From NCBI RefSeq assembly GCF_000243275.1, contig NZ_CM001437.1, forward strand, positions 214,312 through 278,311: a DNA stretch of 64,000 nucleotides, read 5' to 3'. The notes below the pieces were generated by a model. The model ran no database searches, was not told the origin of the DNA, and saw only the letters and a list, made by a program, of their open reading frames with translations. Each line of letters opens with the position of its first letter. Within the stretch, counting starts at the first letter, position 1. The stretch comes from Myroides odoratus DSM 2801 (GTDB taxonomy: Bacteria > Bacteroidota > Bacteroidia > Flavobacteriales > Flavobacteriaceae). A program made the translations under genes and the position numbers. This document shows positions 26,335 through 34,213 of this stretch, one piece after another.

Positions 26335-28149
26335 ATGAAAATTTGGAATAAAAAACGTATTGCGTACTATTTTAAGCAAACCTTTCGGTATGCTGAAGGT
26401 ATTTTATTTTTTTTAAAATCGATCCTTTCGGATCGCCAATTTTTGTATTTATCCTGTGTATTAGTCGGGGCTTCCAGTGCAATAGCAGTGACCATTTTAA
26501 AGTCATTTGCCCATGCTGTTTTCAAATTTGCCACCTATATTGACAATATTTCTCACCTGCCCTACACCAATAGTATTTTACCCATTATCGGTATTCTACT
26601 AACGGTATTTGTGGTGCGCAAATTTTTAAATGGCAGCATTGAAAAAGGGACATATCAAATTATGATTGCTGTGGCAAAACATTCGGGAGTCATGCCTAAA
26701 AAGCAAATGTACTCTCAGATTGTTACGAGTTCCCTGACGGTGGGTATGGGAGGATCACTCGGATTAGAATCGCCAATTGCCATTACCGGAGCTGCCTTTG
26801 GATCTAATTTTGCACAAAATTACAAGCTCAGCTATAAAGATCGTATTTTACTTTTAGGTTGTGGTGTAGCTGCGGGTATTTCTGCTGCTTTTAATGCACC
26901 TATTGCAGGTGTTCTTTTTGCCATTGAGATTGTATTAGCCGATATTACGGTTTCTGCTTTTATTCCGATTATGATTGCCTCTGCAACAGGAACGATTGTC
27001 ACTGATTTAATTATCAAAGAAGATATATTACTTTCCTTTAAGAAACAGCTGGTATTCGATACGTTCAATACGGGGTATTACGTTATTTTAGGGGTTCTTG
27101 CCGGATTATTCTGCGTGTACCACGCGCGTATGTTTCGAAAAACAGAAGCCTATATTTCTAAGTTTACGAATCACGTCTATAAAAAAGCACTGATAGGTGC
27201 AACCATGTTAGCTGTTTTAATCTTCCTCTTTCCCACCCTTTTTGGTGAGGGATATGAAAGTATAAAAATACTAGCAGGTGATCAACCTGAAGCGATACTC
27301 AACAATACCTTATTAAAAAATTTCGCAACCAATGAATGGGTTCTTCTCCTTTTTGTTGCAGGTGCTGCCTTAGTTAAAACGTTCGCTGTTGGATTGACCA
27401 TGGGAAGTGGAGGAAATGGAGGAAACTTTGCTCCTTCTCTATTTGTTGGTTCTTACCTCGGCTTTACAGTAGCTAAATTCTTATCCCTTTTAGGTGTAAA
27501 AGACATGCCCATTCACAACTTTACCGTCGTTGGAATGGCGGGTGTAATCAGTGGTTTATTTCACGCTCCCCTTACTGGAATCTTCTTAATTGCGGAAATT
27601 ACGGGAGGCTATGGTTTAATGGTGCCTCTTTTAATTGTTTCCTCTATCAGTTTTGCCATTGCAAAACACATGGAAAAATACTCGATGGATATTAAATCTA
27701 TTGCGGAAACAGGGATGGTTTTCACCTCTGATAAAGACGCGAATATTTTATCGACAATTAATGCACATGATTTCATTCGCAATGATATTCACATTTTAAA
27801 GTCGACACAAACGACACAAGATGCGGTAACTATATTCACACAAACCCAGCAAGAATTTATCCCTGTTGTGGATGACAATCAAACGCTTGTAGGAGTTATT
27901 AACCTCAATCACGTGCGTCCTATTGTATTTAGTACCTTCCAAACGAAATTTACTCCCTTGTCTGATTTGATTGAGCAACCGATTACGGTTTCTTACGATG
28001 ACAGTACCAAACATATTATCAATCGCTTTGACCTGAGAAAGTCTGACTTTTTATTGGTGCAAAAGGATAAAGCTTATTTTGGTTATATCTTAAAAGCGGA
28101 TATGTTAGAAGCTTATCGAAATAACTTGAAATCACTTTCAATTAATTAA
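26335..28149 (+). CDS. CLC chloride channel/transporter with C-terminal CBS pair
   Basis: A 604-residue membrane protein: a CLC body of about 18 helical segments (30-445) and two CBS domains in the cytosolic tail (about 460-600). The anion filter motifs are NGSIEKG, MGGSLGLESPIAITGAAFGS (the gating Glu is in G-L-E-S-P) and GSGGNGGNFAPSLFVGS. The helix after AFNAPIAGVLFAIEIVLAD has Ile where proton-coupled CLC transporters such as E. coli ClcA have the internal proton Glu (Glu203). This might change or remove proton coupling. Transport of chloride or another anion is expected; its regulatory CBS ligand is unknown. Confidence 0.9.
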   Translation: MKIWNKKRIAYYFKQTFRYAEGILFFLKSILSDRQFLYLSCVLVGASSAIAVTILKSFAHAVFKFATYIDNISHLPYTNSILPIIGILLTVFVVRKFLNGSIEKGTYQIMIAVAKHSGVMPKKQMYSQIVTSSLTVGMGGSLGLESPIAITGAAFGSNFAQNYKLSYKDRILLLGCGVAAGISAAFNAPIAGVLFAIEIVLADITVSAFIPIMIASATGTIVTDLIIKEDILLSFKKQLVFDTFNTGYYVILGVLAGLFCVYHARMFRKTEAYISKFTNHVYKKALIGATMLAVLIFLFPTLFGEGYESIKILAGDQPEAILNNTLLKNFATNEWVLLLFVAGAALVKTFAVGLTMGSGGNGGNFAPSLFVGSYLGFTVAKFLSLLGVKDMPIHNFTVVGMAGVISGLFHAPLTGIFLIAEITGGYGLMVPLLIVSSISFAIAKHMEKYSMDIKSIAETGMVFTSDKDANILSTINAHDFIRNDIHILKSTQTTQDAVTIFTQTQQEFIPVVDDNQTLVGVINLNHVRPIVFSTFQTKFTPLSDLIEQPITVSYDDSTKHIINRFDLRKSDFLLVQKDKAYFGYILKADMLEAYRNNLKSLSIN

Positions 28150-28192
28150 ACGGAAAGAATATCTAAGGAATTAATTGTACAGCGCTATTTAG

Positions 28193-28275
28193 GTGATGGG
28201 TTATGAGTTATGGGTTATGGGTGATGAGTTATGGGTGAACGTTATGAGTGATGGGTTATGAGTGATGGGTTATGA
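28193..28275 (+). repeat. Heptanucleotide tandem array, consensus GTKATGR
   Basis: Eleven 7-base units plus one 6-base unit run without a gap, alternating GTTATGA/G and GTGATGA/G. The array is non-coding and lies between the CLC gene and the HxlR-cys operon. Short arrays of this kind expand and contract by slippage. Confidence 0.9.
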
Positions 28276-28387
28276 GTTTAGGGTGAATTTTCTAAATAAT
28301 GAAAGTTTTCCTTTGGTTGATACATTTCACAACTTTACGACTTTTCAAATTGCAACTTTACTTAATAGGTAGTTGTATGTTTCTTAT

Positions 28388-28482
28388 TCTAGACTATCTA
28401 CAGTAGATGGTTGACCGTCAACTATAAACCCGTTTTTTCTTACAAACTATCTACAGTAAACTGTTAGCTGAAAACCGTAAAC
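28388..28482 (-). repeat. Two degenerate heptanucleotide blocks, consensus near GTTTACR
   Basis: Read on the - strand, 28441-28482 splits into six 7-base units (GTTTACG, GTTTTCA, GCTAACA, GTTTACT, GTAGATA, GTTTGTA), and 28388-28429 into six more (GTTTATA, GTTGACG, GTCAACC, ATCTACT, GTAGATA, GTCTAGA). The two blocks share 13 identical bases around CTATCTACAGTA and look like decayed copies of one array, distinct from the array at 28193. Confidence 0.6.
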
Positions 28483-28966
28483 CAAATTTACGCATCAAGC
28501 GCAAAAGTTGGGGACTAATTATAGAGCTTTTGCGCGAAACGTAATATAGCATTGTTAACCTTTCGAAAATAAGAACTCAGTTTCTGCTTTTGAGATACAG
28601 TTCATGAGTTAAAGTAGAAATAATAGAGAGTGCCATTTTGGGGGCACTCTCTTGTATTATAGTATCTTTGTATTTGTTACTTACCATTGAAATAGAACAA
28701 CAAAACAACAAAACCAAATTCCTTACAAGTAGCCGCTCAAAAGAAATCTTAAAAATAAATCTATTTCAAAACAAACATACAAAGAACTATGCATTCTTTA
28801 CAGAGCGTTTAAACTAACGCTCCTCACTTTTCTTAAATCAAAGATACAGATTAATTTACTGAAACCTTGCATCCCCGACTTCGCTTTTAACAATTATTAT
28901 CCCAAAAAGATACCTATTGTTCGCAATGAGTATATTTATTACACTATAAAAACTAATTTTCGCCAC
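28483..28966 (+). other. Non-coding stretch with hairpins and a promoter-like box
   Basis: No gene. It holds a 9-bp inverted repeat GCGCAAAAG/CTTTTGCGC (28499-28535, 19-base loop); a perfect 10-bp hairpin AGAGAGTGCC/GGCACTCTCT (28625-28652, loop ATTTTGGG); a -7 box TATCTTTG (28663-28670); and a 7-bp hairpin GAGCGTT/AACGCTC (28803-28822). The order hairpin-promoter-hairpin suggests a short transcript starting near 28676, or a long leader for the HxlR gene. Unproven. Confidence 0.4.
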
Positions 28967-28990
28967 ATTTAGTAGAAAAATATACTAAAT
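28967..28990 (+). promoter_or_regulatory. Possible HxlR-family operator
   Basis: Perfect 8-bp dyad ATTTAGTA-N8-TACTAAAT, 85 bp before the HxlR start. DUF24/HxlR-type repressors such as YodB and CatR bind TACT/AGTA-type dyads of similar spacing, so autoregulation is plausible. Inference. Confidence 0.4.
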
Positions 28991-29075
28991 AAACGTTAAC
29001 CACCTTGTGAATTGTGCACTTTTGCTTACATTAGCTTTCTATAAAGGAAGTAACTTTCCTAAAAGAAACTTAATA

Positions 29076-29450
29076 ATGGCAACCTTAGATCTTCATACGA
29101 TTCAACATACCCTCCATTGCATTAGTGGCAAGTGGAGAATTCCTATATTGATCGCTTTATTTCACTTGGACAAGGCTCGTTATTCTAGCATACAGCAGTA
29201 TTTACCTAAAATTGGAAGTAAAATGCTCACTTCAGAATTGAAGATGTTGGAACAACTGAACCTTATTGAACGCATTATTACAGAAACACCTGTAACCATT
29301 GAATATCAATTGAGCGCTAAAGGTCAATCCCTACGTCCCGTTTTAGAAGCACTTTCAGGTTGGGGAGCCAATGAACTTCCCGTAAAAGCAACTCAGCTCA
29401 CGGCTGAAAACAAACATGAAATCAATCATTTCTTAACCATCAATATCTAA
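29076..29450 (+). CDS. HxlR (DUF24) family winged-helix regulator
   Basis: A 124-residue DNA-binding protein, usually a sensor of electrophiles, disulfide stress or formaldehyde in this family. Start at MATLDLHT is preferred over a GTG 23 codons upstream. The fold is seen in TLHCISGKWRIPILIALF (helix 1, with the family's Cys near residue 15), SSIQQYLPKIGSKMLTSELKMLEQLNLIERI (recognition helix) and the wing PVTIEYQLSAKGQSL. The conserved N-terminal Cys is the redox switch in YodB-like members. It is the first gene of the cysE-cysK operon, so it may sense thiol stress and adjust cysteine synthesis. Confidence 0.85.
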   Translation: MATLDLHTIQHTLHCISGKWRIPILIALFHLDKARYSSIQQYLPKIGSKMLTSELKMLEQLNLIERIITETPVTIEYQLSAKGQSLRPVLEALSGWGANELPVKATQLTAENKHEINHFLTINI

Positions 29451-29456
29451 TATCTA

Positions 29457-30278
29457 ATGGATTTTATTCAAGAATTACTGCATAAAAATGAAAGCACCAA
29501 TGCCTTTCTAGATAAAAAAAGAATGGAACAGTTTACAGATACACTTTTTCATTTTTTATTTCAATTAGAAGATAAGAGATATCACTCCGAACAAGCCATT
29601 AATATTCGATTAAATACATTAAAGAATGAAATGATTTCCATTTTATTTAGTATTAATAATCAAGAAGACCGCTCTCATCAGATCGCGCATGACTTTTTTG
29701 AAGCTCTTCCCAGTATATATCAATTATTAAACACGGATGCAACGGCTATTTTAGAAAATGACCCTGCAGCGACATGCTTACAAGAAGTACACATTGCTTA
29801 TCCCGGATTTTACGCGATTGCCATCTACCGCTTTGCGCATCAATTGCAGCGACAAAACGTGCGATTACTTCCCCGTATTTGGACGGAATATGCCCACAAT
29901 AAAACTGGTATTGACATCCACCCTGCCGCTTCGATTGGTTCGCACTTTTGCATTGACCACGGAACGGGTATTGTAATTGGAGAAACTTGCGTTATTGGAA
30001 CTAATGTAAAAATATATCAAGGAGTGACGTTAGGTGCTATATCTGTTTCTAAAGATAAAGCCAATACGCGTCGACACCCCTTTATTGAAGACAATGTAGT
30101 TATTTACTCAGGGGCAACTATTTTGGGCGGAGATACCATCATTGGTCATGATTCTGTCATTGGAGGTAACGTTTGGTTAACCAAAAGTGTAGATCCCAAT
30201 TCTATTATTTACAGCAAAAGTAAAGTCTATTCAAAGTATACAGACAAATATCCAGAACCTATCAATTTTATTATATAA
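29457..30278 (+). CDS. cysE: Serine O-acetyltransferase
   Basis: Acetylates L-serine to O-acetylserine, the carbon acceptor in cysteine synthesis. The 273 residues consist of a helical N-terminal part (1-170) and a left-handed beta-helix of hexapeptide repeats (from [10 protein letters not shown], near 163). The catalytic His-Asp pair is in [14 protein letters not shown], and the acetyl-CoA loop is [15 protein letters not shown] followed by GATILGG and IGGNVW. This is the longer form common in Bacteroidota. 6 bp after the HxlR stop and 17 bp before cysK: one operon. Confidence 0.94.
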   Translation: MDFIQELLHKNESTNAFLDKKRMEQFTDTLFHFLFQLEDKRYHSEQAINIRLNTLKNEMISILFSINNQEDRSHQIAHDFFEALPSIYQLLNTDATAILENDPAATCLQEVHIAYPGFYAIAIYRFAHQLQRQNVRLLPRIWTEYAHNKTGIDIHPAASIGSHFCIDHGTGIVIGETCVIGTNVKIYQGVTLGAISVSKDKANTRRHPFIEDNVVIYSGATILGGDTIIGHDSVIGGNVWLTKSVDPNSIIYSKSKVYSKYTDKYPEPINFII

Positions 30279-30295
30279 CGACACAAAAAATAGTT

Positions 30296-31234
30296 ATGAA
30301 AGCACAAAACATTTTAGACACTATTGGGCGTACCCCACATGTAAAAATCAATAAACTTTTCCCTTCAAACCTGAATGTATGGATGAAGTTAGAAAAACAA
30401 AATCCGGGAGGAAGTTTAAAAGATCGTATTGCCTTAGCAATGATTGAAGATGCAGAGGCAAAAGGATTAATTAATAAAGACACGACGATTATTGAGCCTA
30501 CTTCAGGAAACACGGGAGTTGGATTAGCGATGGTCTGCGCTGTTAAAGGCTACCAATTAATTTTGGTTATGCCAGAATCCATGAGTATTGAACGCAGAAA
30601 ATTAATGGCTGCTTTTGGGGCGAAATTCGTTTTAACACCAAGAGAATTGGGAACAGCAGGATCTGTTGCAAAAGCTACGGAATTGGCAGAACAAATGGAA
30701 AATGCATGGGTTCCACAGCAATTTAATAATTTTTCAAACCCTGAAATTCACCGTAAAACGACCGCTTTAGAAATTATCAATGATTTTCCAGAAGGTATCG
30801 ATTACTTTATTACAGGCGTTGGAACTGGAGGACATATTACAGGAGTAGCTGAAGTCTTAAAAGAGAAATTTCCAAAACTAAAAGTATACGCCGTTGAGCC
30901 TAAGAATTCACCTGTATTAAGTGGCGGACAACCAGGTCCTCACCCCTTACAAGGTATTGGAGCTGGATTCGTTCCTAAAGTAGTGAATACTGCTATTTTT
31001 GATGGGATTATTACCATTGACAAGGAAGAAGCTTTTGAATATACTAATCGCGTTGCAAAAGAAGAGGGAATCTTAGCGGGTATTTCAACGGGAACATCGT
31101 TGGCTGCCATTGCACAAAAACTACCTGAGATTGAAGCAGGAGCTACGATTTTAACGTTCAACTATGATACAGGAGAACGCTATTGGTCTGTTGATGACTT
31201 ATTTGATGAAAAAGCAGCTGAATACAAAGAGTAA
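30296..31234 (+). CDS. cysK: Cysteine synthase (O-acetylserine sulfhydrylase)
   Basis: Uses sulfide to turn O-acetylserine into cysteine with PLP. The 312 residues carry [10 protein letters not shown] with the PLP Lys (near 43), [12 protein letters not shown] (substrate loop), [12 protein letters not shown] (phosphate loop near 180) and [10 protein letters not shown] (Ser for the pyridine nitrogen). Because the substrate loop reads TSGNTG and the 210-225 region has the closure segment [10 protein letters not shown], CysK fits better than CysM. Ends in a strong terminator. Confidence 0.94.
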   Translation: MKAQNILDTIGRTPHVKINKLFPSNLNVWMKLEKQNPGGSLKDRIALAMIEDAEAKGLINKDTTIIEPTSGNTGVGLAMVCAVKGYQLILVMPESMSIERRKLMAAFGAKFVLTPRELGTAGSVAKATELAEQMENAWVPQQFNNFSNPEIHRKTTALEIINDFPEGIDYFITGVGTGGHITGVAEVLKEKFPKLKVYAVEPKNSPVLSGGQPGPHPLQGIGAGFVPKVVNTAIFDGIITIDKEEAFEYTNRVAKEEGILAGISTGTSLAAIAQKLPEIEAGATILTFNYDTGERYWSVDDLFDEKAAEYKE

Positions 31235-31255
31235 GCCTTGTTATTATTATAACTT

Positions 31256-31290
31256 AAACCTTTCTACCCCAAAGTAGAAAGGTTTTTTTT
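31256..31290 (+). terminator. Terminator of the HxlR-cysE-cysK operon
   Basis: Perfect 12-bp stem AAACCTTTCTAC/GTAGAAAGGTTT, loop CCCAAA, then T5. Confidence 0.92.
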
Positions 31291-31345
31291 ATGGAGGCAA
31301 CTTTACCTTCCACTACATAATTCCTTCTATTCTAATTTTATGTTG

Positions 31346-31353
31346 TATTTTTG
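31346..31353 (+). promoter_or_regulatory. Promoter -7 box of the acid phosphatase gene
   Basis: TATTTTTG matches TAnnTTTG, 27 bp before the ATG. Confidence 0.5.
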
Positions 31354-31380
31354 CAGTATAATAAACAGTAAAACTAGAAT

Positions 31381-32193
31381 ATGTTAAAAAGAACTTTCCT
31401 CCTTGCAGGACTTCTTGTTTTATCCGCATGTAAAACAACTCCTTCAAGTCAAGTTACTTCAACAACCAATCCTTTACACCATATTGAAGTAAATGGCAAA
31501 TTATACGCGGCAGTATTTCAACAAAATGCTGCTGAATATCAAGCCTTAGCTGCACAAGCCTTCAATATAGCGACCTTGAGAGTGGATGAAATCTTAACAC
31601 AACAATTCGACAAGCCATTGGCTATTGTGACCGATATTGACGAAACGTTTTTAGACAACTCCCCTTATGCCGTTGAGATGGCGCGTCAAGGAAAAGTATT
31701 CAGCGAAGAAACGTGGAATGCTTGGACATCTAAAGGAGAGGCATTACCACTATTAGGTAGTTTAGAATTTTTCAACTACGCAGCTTCTAAAGGAATCGAA
31801 GTGTACTATATTACGAATCGTACGCAAAATGACAAAGCGGGTACGATGAAGAATCTAAAGAAATACAACTACCCTTTTGCTGATGATCAACATGTAATTG
31901 TTCGCACGACAGAATCTAGCAAAGAAACAAGAAGACAAAAATTAAGTGAAACACATGAAATTGTAATGCTTCTTGGTGACAACCTTTCTGATTTCTCTAC
32001 TGTTTTTGATAAAAAAACACAAGCAGAGCGCTTGCAAAATGTAAAAAATAACCAAGCGTTATTTGGCAAGCGATTCATTGTTTTACCCAATACAGGATAT
32101 GGAGATTGGGAATCAGCATTGTTAGAATACAAGCGCAATCTGACAACCGAAGAGAAAGACAACCTATACAATAAAAGCGTCAAAGGCTTTTAA
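31381..32193 (+). CDS. Class C acid phosphatase, lipoprotein e(P4) family 5'-nucleotidase
   Basis: A HAD-superfamily outer-membrane lipoprotein that dephosphorylates nucleotides such as NMN and 5'-AMP in the periplasm or at the surface, feeding nucleoside and phosphate uptake. The 270 residues start with a lipobox LSAC (Cys17). Catalytic motifs: IVTDIDETFLDNSPY (the two Asp, motif 1, near 83), YYITNRTQ (motif 2), and MLLGDNLSDF (motif 4, near 197). The residues around motif 1 match the DDDD-type class C signature. Followed 34 bp later by a lipocalin-like lipoprotein gene, probably co-transcribed. Confidence 0.92.
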   Translation: MLKRTFLLAGLLVLSACKTTPSSQVTSTTNPLHHIEVNGKLYAAVFQQNAAEYQALAAQAFNIATLRVDEILTQQFDKPLAIVTDIDETFLDNSPYAVEMARQGKVFSEETWNAWTSKGEALPLLGSLEFFNYAASKGIEVYYITNRTQNDKAGTMKNLKKYNYPFADDQHVIVRTTESSKETRRQKLSETHEIVMLLGDNLSDFSTVFDKKTQAERLQNVKNNQALFGKRFIVLPNTGYGDWESALLEYKRNLTTEEKDNLYNKSVKGF

Positions 32194-32227
32194 CCCAACA
32201 AAAATAAAAAATTAATAACTCGACAAA

Positions 32228-32671
32228 ATGAAAAAATTAGTAGCTATTTGTGCTTTTTTGGCTTTGCCATTTGCAATCAGCAGTTGTTCAAGTGATGATA
32301 ACTCCGTAATCCGCAAAAAAAGTGATTATGAAGGAACGTGGGTAACGGATAGTTTATTCTATTCAATTCCTAATGGTCCATCTATGAAACATAAATTTTC
32401 AGACATGCCTGGTGGAGAAAATGCAGTTACTGAGGATGTAATGACTTTGACCGAAGACAAAGCAACACTAGTAGAAACTACACGAAAAGGTGATGTAAGT
32501 TCAGCAGTTCAAGGCGTAATTAAAGATCAACTCATTACATTCACTAGTGAAGATCCTAGACATACACCGAGAAAAATACAAGCGGTTACAGAACAAAAGT
32601 TAACCGTAGTATATGATATCAGTATGAGAGGAGATAAACTTCCTGTAACTGTAACATACAAAAGAAAATAA
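32228..32671 (+). CDS. Lipocalin-like lipoprotein, hypothetical
   Basis: A 147-residue lipoprotein: signal peptide ending AISSC (Cys20), followed by SSDDN, the Ser/Asp signal for surface exposure. The rest is a predicted antiparallel beta barrel with the lipocalin-like opener DYEGTWVTDSLFY and strands TLTEDKATLVETT, QLITFTSEDP and LTVVYDISM. Bacteroidota encode many such short lipocalin-like lipoproteins with unknown ligand. It shares a transcription unit with the acid phosphatase by position. Confidence 0.75.
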   Translation: MKKLVAICAFLALPFAISSCSSDDNSVIRKKSDYEGTWVTDSLFYSIPNGPSMKHKFSDMPGGENAVTEDVMTLTEDKATLVETTRKGDVSSAVQGVIKDQLITFTSEDPRHTPRKIQAVTEQKLTVVYDISMRGDKLPVTVTYKRK

Positions 32672-32686
32672 TACCGCATAAAAATA

Positions 32687-32715
32687 AAAAGCCTTCTATT
32701 GTGAAGGCTTTTTTT
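32687..32715. terminator. Terminator between the lipocalin-like gene and the HTH gene
   Basis: Perfect 10-bp stem AAAAGCCTTC/GAAGGCTTTT, loop TATTGT, with T tracts on both strands; lies between convergent genes. Confidence 0.9.
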
Positions 32716-32736
32716 ATTGGAATTTGAGCTCCTATC

Positions 32737-32958
32737 TTATACTTGAGCTAAACCACAAAATTCTTGAAGTGATAATGCTCTGGCGTTACAAATTTTAATT
32801 AGCGTATTTAAACTAATTGCATACGTATCGTCATCTTTAATCAAACGCACAATTTTTTCATCAATGCCGTGATCCCGTGCAAACTGACTATTATTGGGAT
32901 GTTTGGTTAACCATTCGTCTCTGATAAACTCAACGATTTTTCTATTCTTATTGTGCAT
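32737..32958 (-). CDS. Small HTH protein (XRE-like)
   Basis: A 73-residue protein that is nearly all helix-turn-helix: NNSQFARDHGIDEKIVRLIKDD is the scanning and recognition pair and ISLNTLIKICNARALSLQEF the closing helices, as in Cro/C1-type repressors. The fold is inferred from pattern. A palindrome 25 bp before its start (32983-32998) suits autoregulation. No partner toxin or kinase is nearby. Confidence 0.7.
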   Translation of the reverse strand: MHNKNRKIVEFIRDEWLTKHPNNSQFARDHGIDEKIVRLIKDDDTYAISLNTLIKICNARALSLQEFCGLAQV

Positions 32959-32982
32959 AGTAAATTTTTATTCATTTTTTTT

Positions 32983-32998
32983 TCGGAAAACATTCCGA
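32983..32998 (-). promoter_or_regulatory. Dyad upstream of the small HTH gene
   Basis: TCGGAA-N4-TTCCGA, a perfect 6-4-6 palindrome, 25 bp upstream of the ATG at 32958. A good size for a dimeric XRE repressor. Confidence 0.4.
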
Positions 32999-33442
32999 GT
33001 TTTGTTTTTTTTCGTATCTTAGCAAAACGATAATCAATACAGACTTGGTTGTTCTCATTCGTGGTAATTTATAGACCATACCTAAACTTCACTTATTTTT
33101 AGTTACACGTATACCACAAGTATTTTTAGGTCTGTTTATATAAACCTTGTTGTTTATTTAACTCCATTAGTCCAAGCGTTTGAAACAGCAGCTACCTTAA
33201 ATGGGCTTTAGGTTAACTGTTCGTTCACTACGCGTATTGATTGCGTAAAAGCAGATTATTCTGTTTCACTGCAAAAGAGTCATATCCTCTTATGCAGCAC
33301 CTCTTAAGACAAAAGCCTCAAGGTTTATGAACTTGATATCTTATTTTACATGATTTTGCACTCTAAAAATAAAGACTTTCTTGTTTTTTTCCAAAAGAAA
33401 ACTGCTTAAACCAAGGATATTTGTTAAAGAGGGACGTATTGC

Positions 33443-33504
33443 GATAGTTCAGCTTATAAACTGAACTATCCACACGACCAAAACTCGCAATATATACTAT
33501 TGCG
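33443..33504 (+). ncRNA. Paired perfect hairpins, candidate RNA or binding element
   Basis: GATAGTTCAG-CTTATAAA-CTGAACTATC (10-bp stem, 33443-33470) is followed 15 bp later by CGCAATA-TATAC-TATTGCG (7-bp stem, 33486-33504). The flanking ACGTATTGCG at 33434 repeats the second hairpin's arm. No RNA family recognised. Confidence 0.35.
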
Positions 33505-33556
33505 TTTACCATATACTTAGTTTTTCTCTCCCAACAAACTAAGATAATACAACATA

Positions 33557-33600
33557 AAAAAAGAAAATTGCACTCAAATGCAGTTCATATTTTCTTTTTT
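33557..33600. terminator. A/T-rich terminator-like hairpin
   Basis: A 12-bp stem AAAAAAGAAAAT/ATTTTCTTTTTT, with TGCA/TGCA inside the loop. On the + strand it could end a transcript from the preceding structured region. Confidence 0.45.
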
Positions 33601-33868
33601 ATCTCATTCAATGTAATTTTTTTAAAATACGTTTTTTGTTGCTTGTTTAGTATCAATAGCGAAGGATTTTTCCTGATACGCCTGTTAAATAAAGGAATCC
33701 TACGATATTTACCACTAAGTACACAAGATGATAGGAATGTAAAGAGATTAAATATCTCGTTTTTTGTTTGTTTAGTCCTGCTCAAAATGTATTTTTTGGG
33801 CAGGCTTAACCAACCTCATATCTCAGAAAAATAATGTTTAACCCCTTTATACTAGTTCTTTAAAATCA

Positions 33869-33998
33869 AGAAACATACACTGTCTCAATCTCAGATAATT
33901 TGACGTTTTTTAGCTATACAATCAGTCATAATTCACGAATAAACCGTGTCAAATATTTACAATACGATATATAATATACAATTGAGACAGTAGAAACA
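33869..33998. mobile_element. Possible MITE-like element
   Basis: An 11-bp perfect terminal inverted repeat ACTGTCTCAAT...ATTGAGACAGT (33879-33889 and 33981-33991) bounds 113 bp without a gene. AGAAACA occurs on both outer sides (33869-33875 and 33992-33998), as a target duplication would, but the left copy is 3 bp off the repeat. No matching transposase in the window. Confidence 0.35.
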
Positions 33999-34022
33999 AT
34001 TCTTTTTTCAACAAACGCATCT

Positions 34023-34213
34023 GCTGTAAGATACAGTACGCGTACAGACTATTTCTGCCTATTTCACGGTGTTCCTCGTGTTTGTTTTGGGAGACGCAAC
34101 CGCAAGAAAACACGGTGTTATAGGCTTTTTTTACTTTATGGACTATAGTCGTGTTCGAAAAAAACACTGCTTACTAGCTGTATTTACGATACGCTGTATT
34201 GCCCCCTTTATTT
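34023..34213 (+). other. Dyad-rich region, last part, with long hairpin and T tract
   Basis: CTGTA-AGA-TACAG (34023-34035) and the palindromes GTACGCGTAC (34036-34045) and GACTATAGTC (34141-34150) are visible. Around them GCCTAT (34057-34062) pairs with ATAGGC (34120-34125), and CGTGTTT (34077) with AAACACG (34108), forming a long hairpin followed by T7 (34126-34132). That is a possible 3' end of an RNA on the + strand. CACGGTGTT occurs twice as a direct repeat. Confidence 0.35.

Larger units (their letters stand above)
32999..33868. other. Gene-poor region rich in dyads, first part
   Basis: No convincing coding region in 870 bp; small open frames of 66-88 residues overlap each other on opposite strands and lack protein character. 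Structured elements: GTGGTA/TACCAC interleaved with ACCTAAA/TTTAGGT between 33061 and 33131, a potential pseudoknot; the hairpins listed at 33443 and 33486; and an A/T-rich terminator at 33557. Confidence 0.5.

Noticed and set aside
28150-29006. CRISPR array in the repeat-rich gap
   Set aside because: Units are 7 bases, directly abutting and without spacers; no cas genes in the window.
33568-33834. 88-codon open frame on the + strand
   Set aside because: Hydrophobic/low-complexity sequence, no ribosome-binding site, starts in a terminator-like hairpin and overlaps another frame of similar length on the opposite strand.
33949-34167. 72-codon open frame on the - strand
   Set aside because: No protein-like pattern; runs through the inverted repeats and hairpins of the dyad-rich region.
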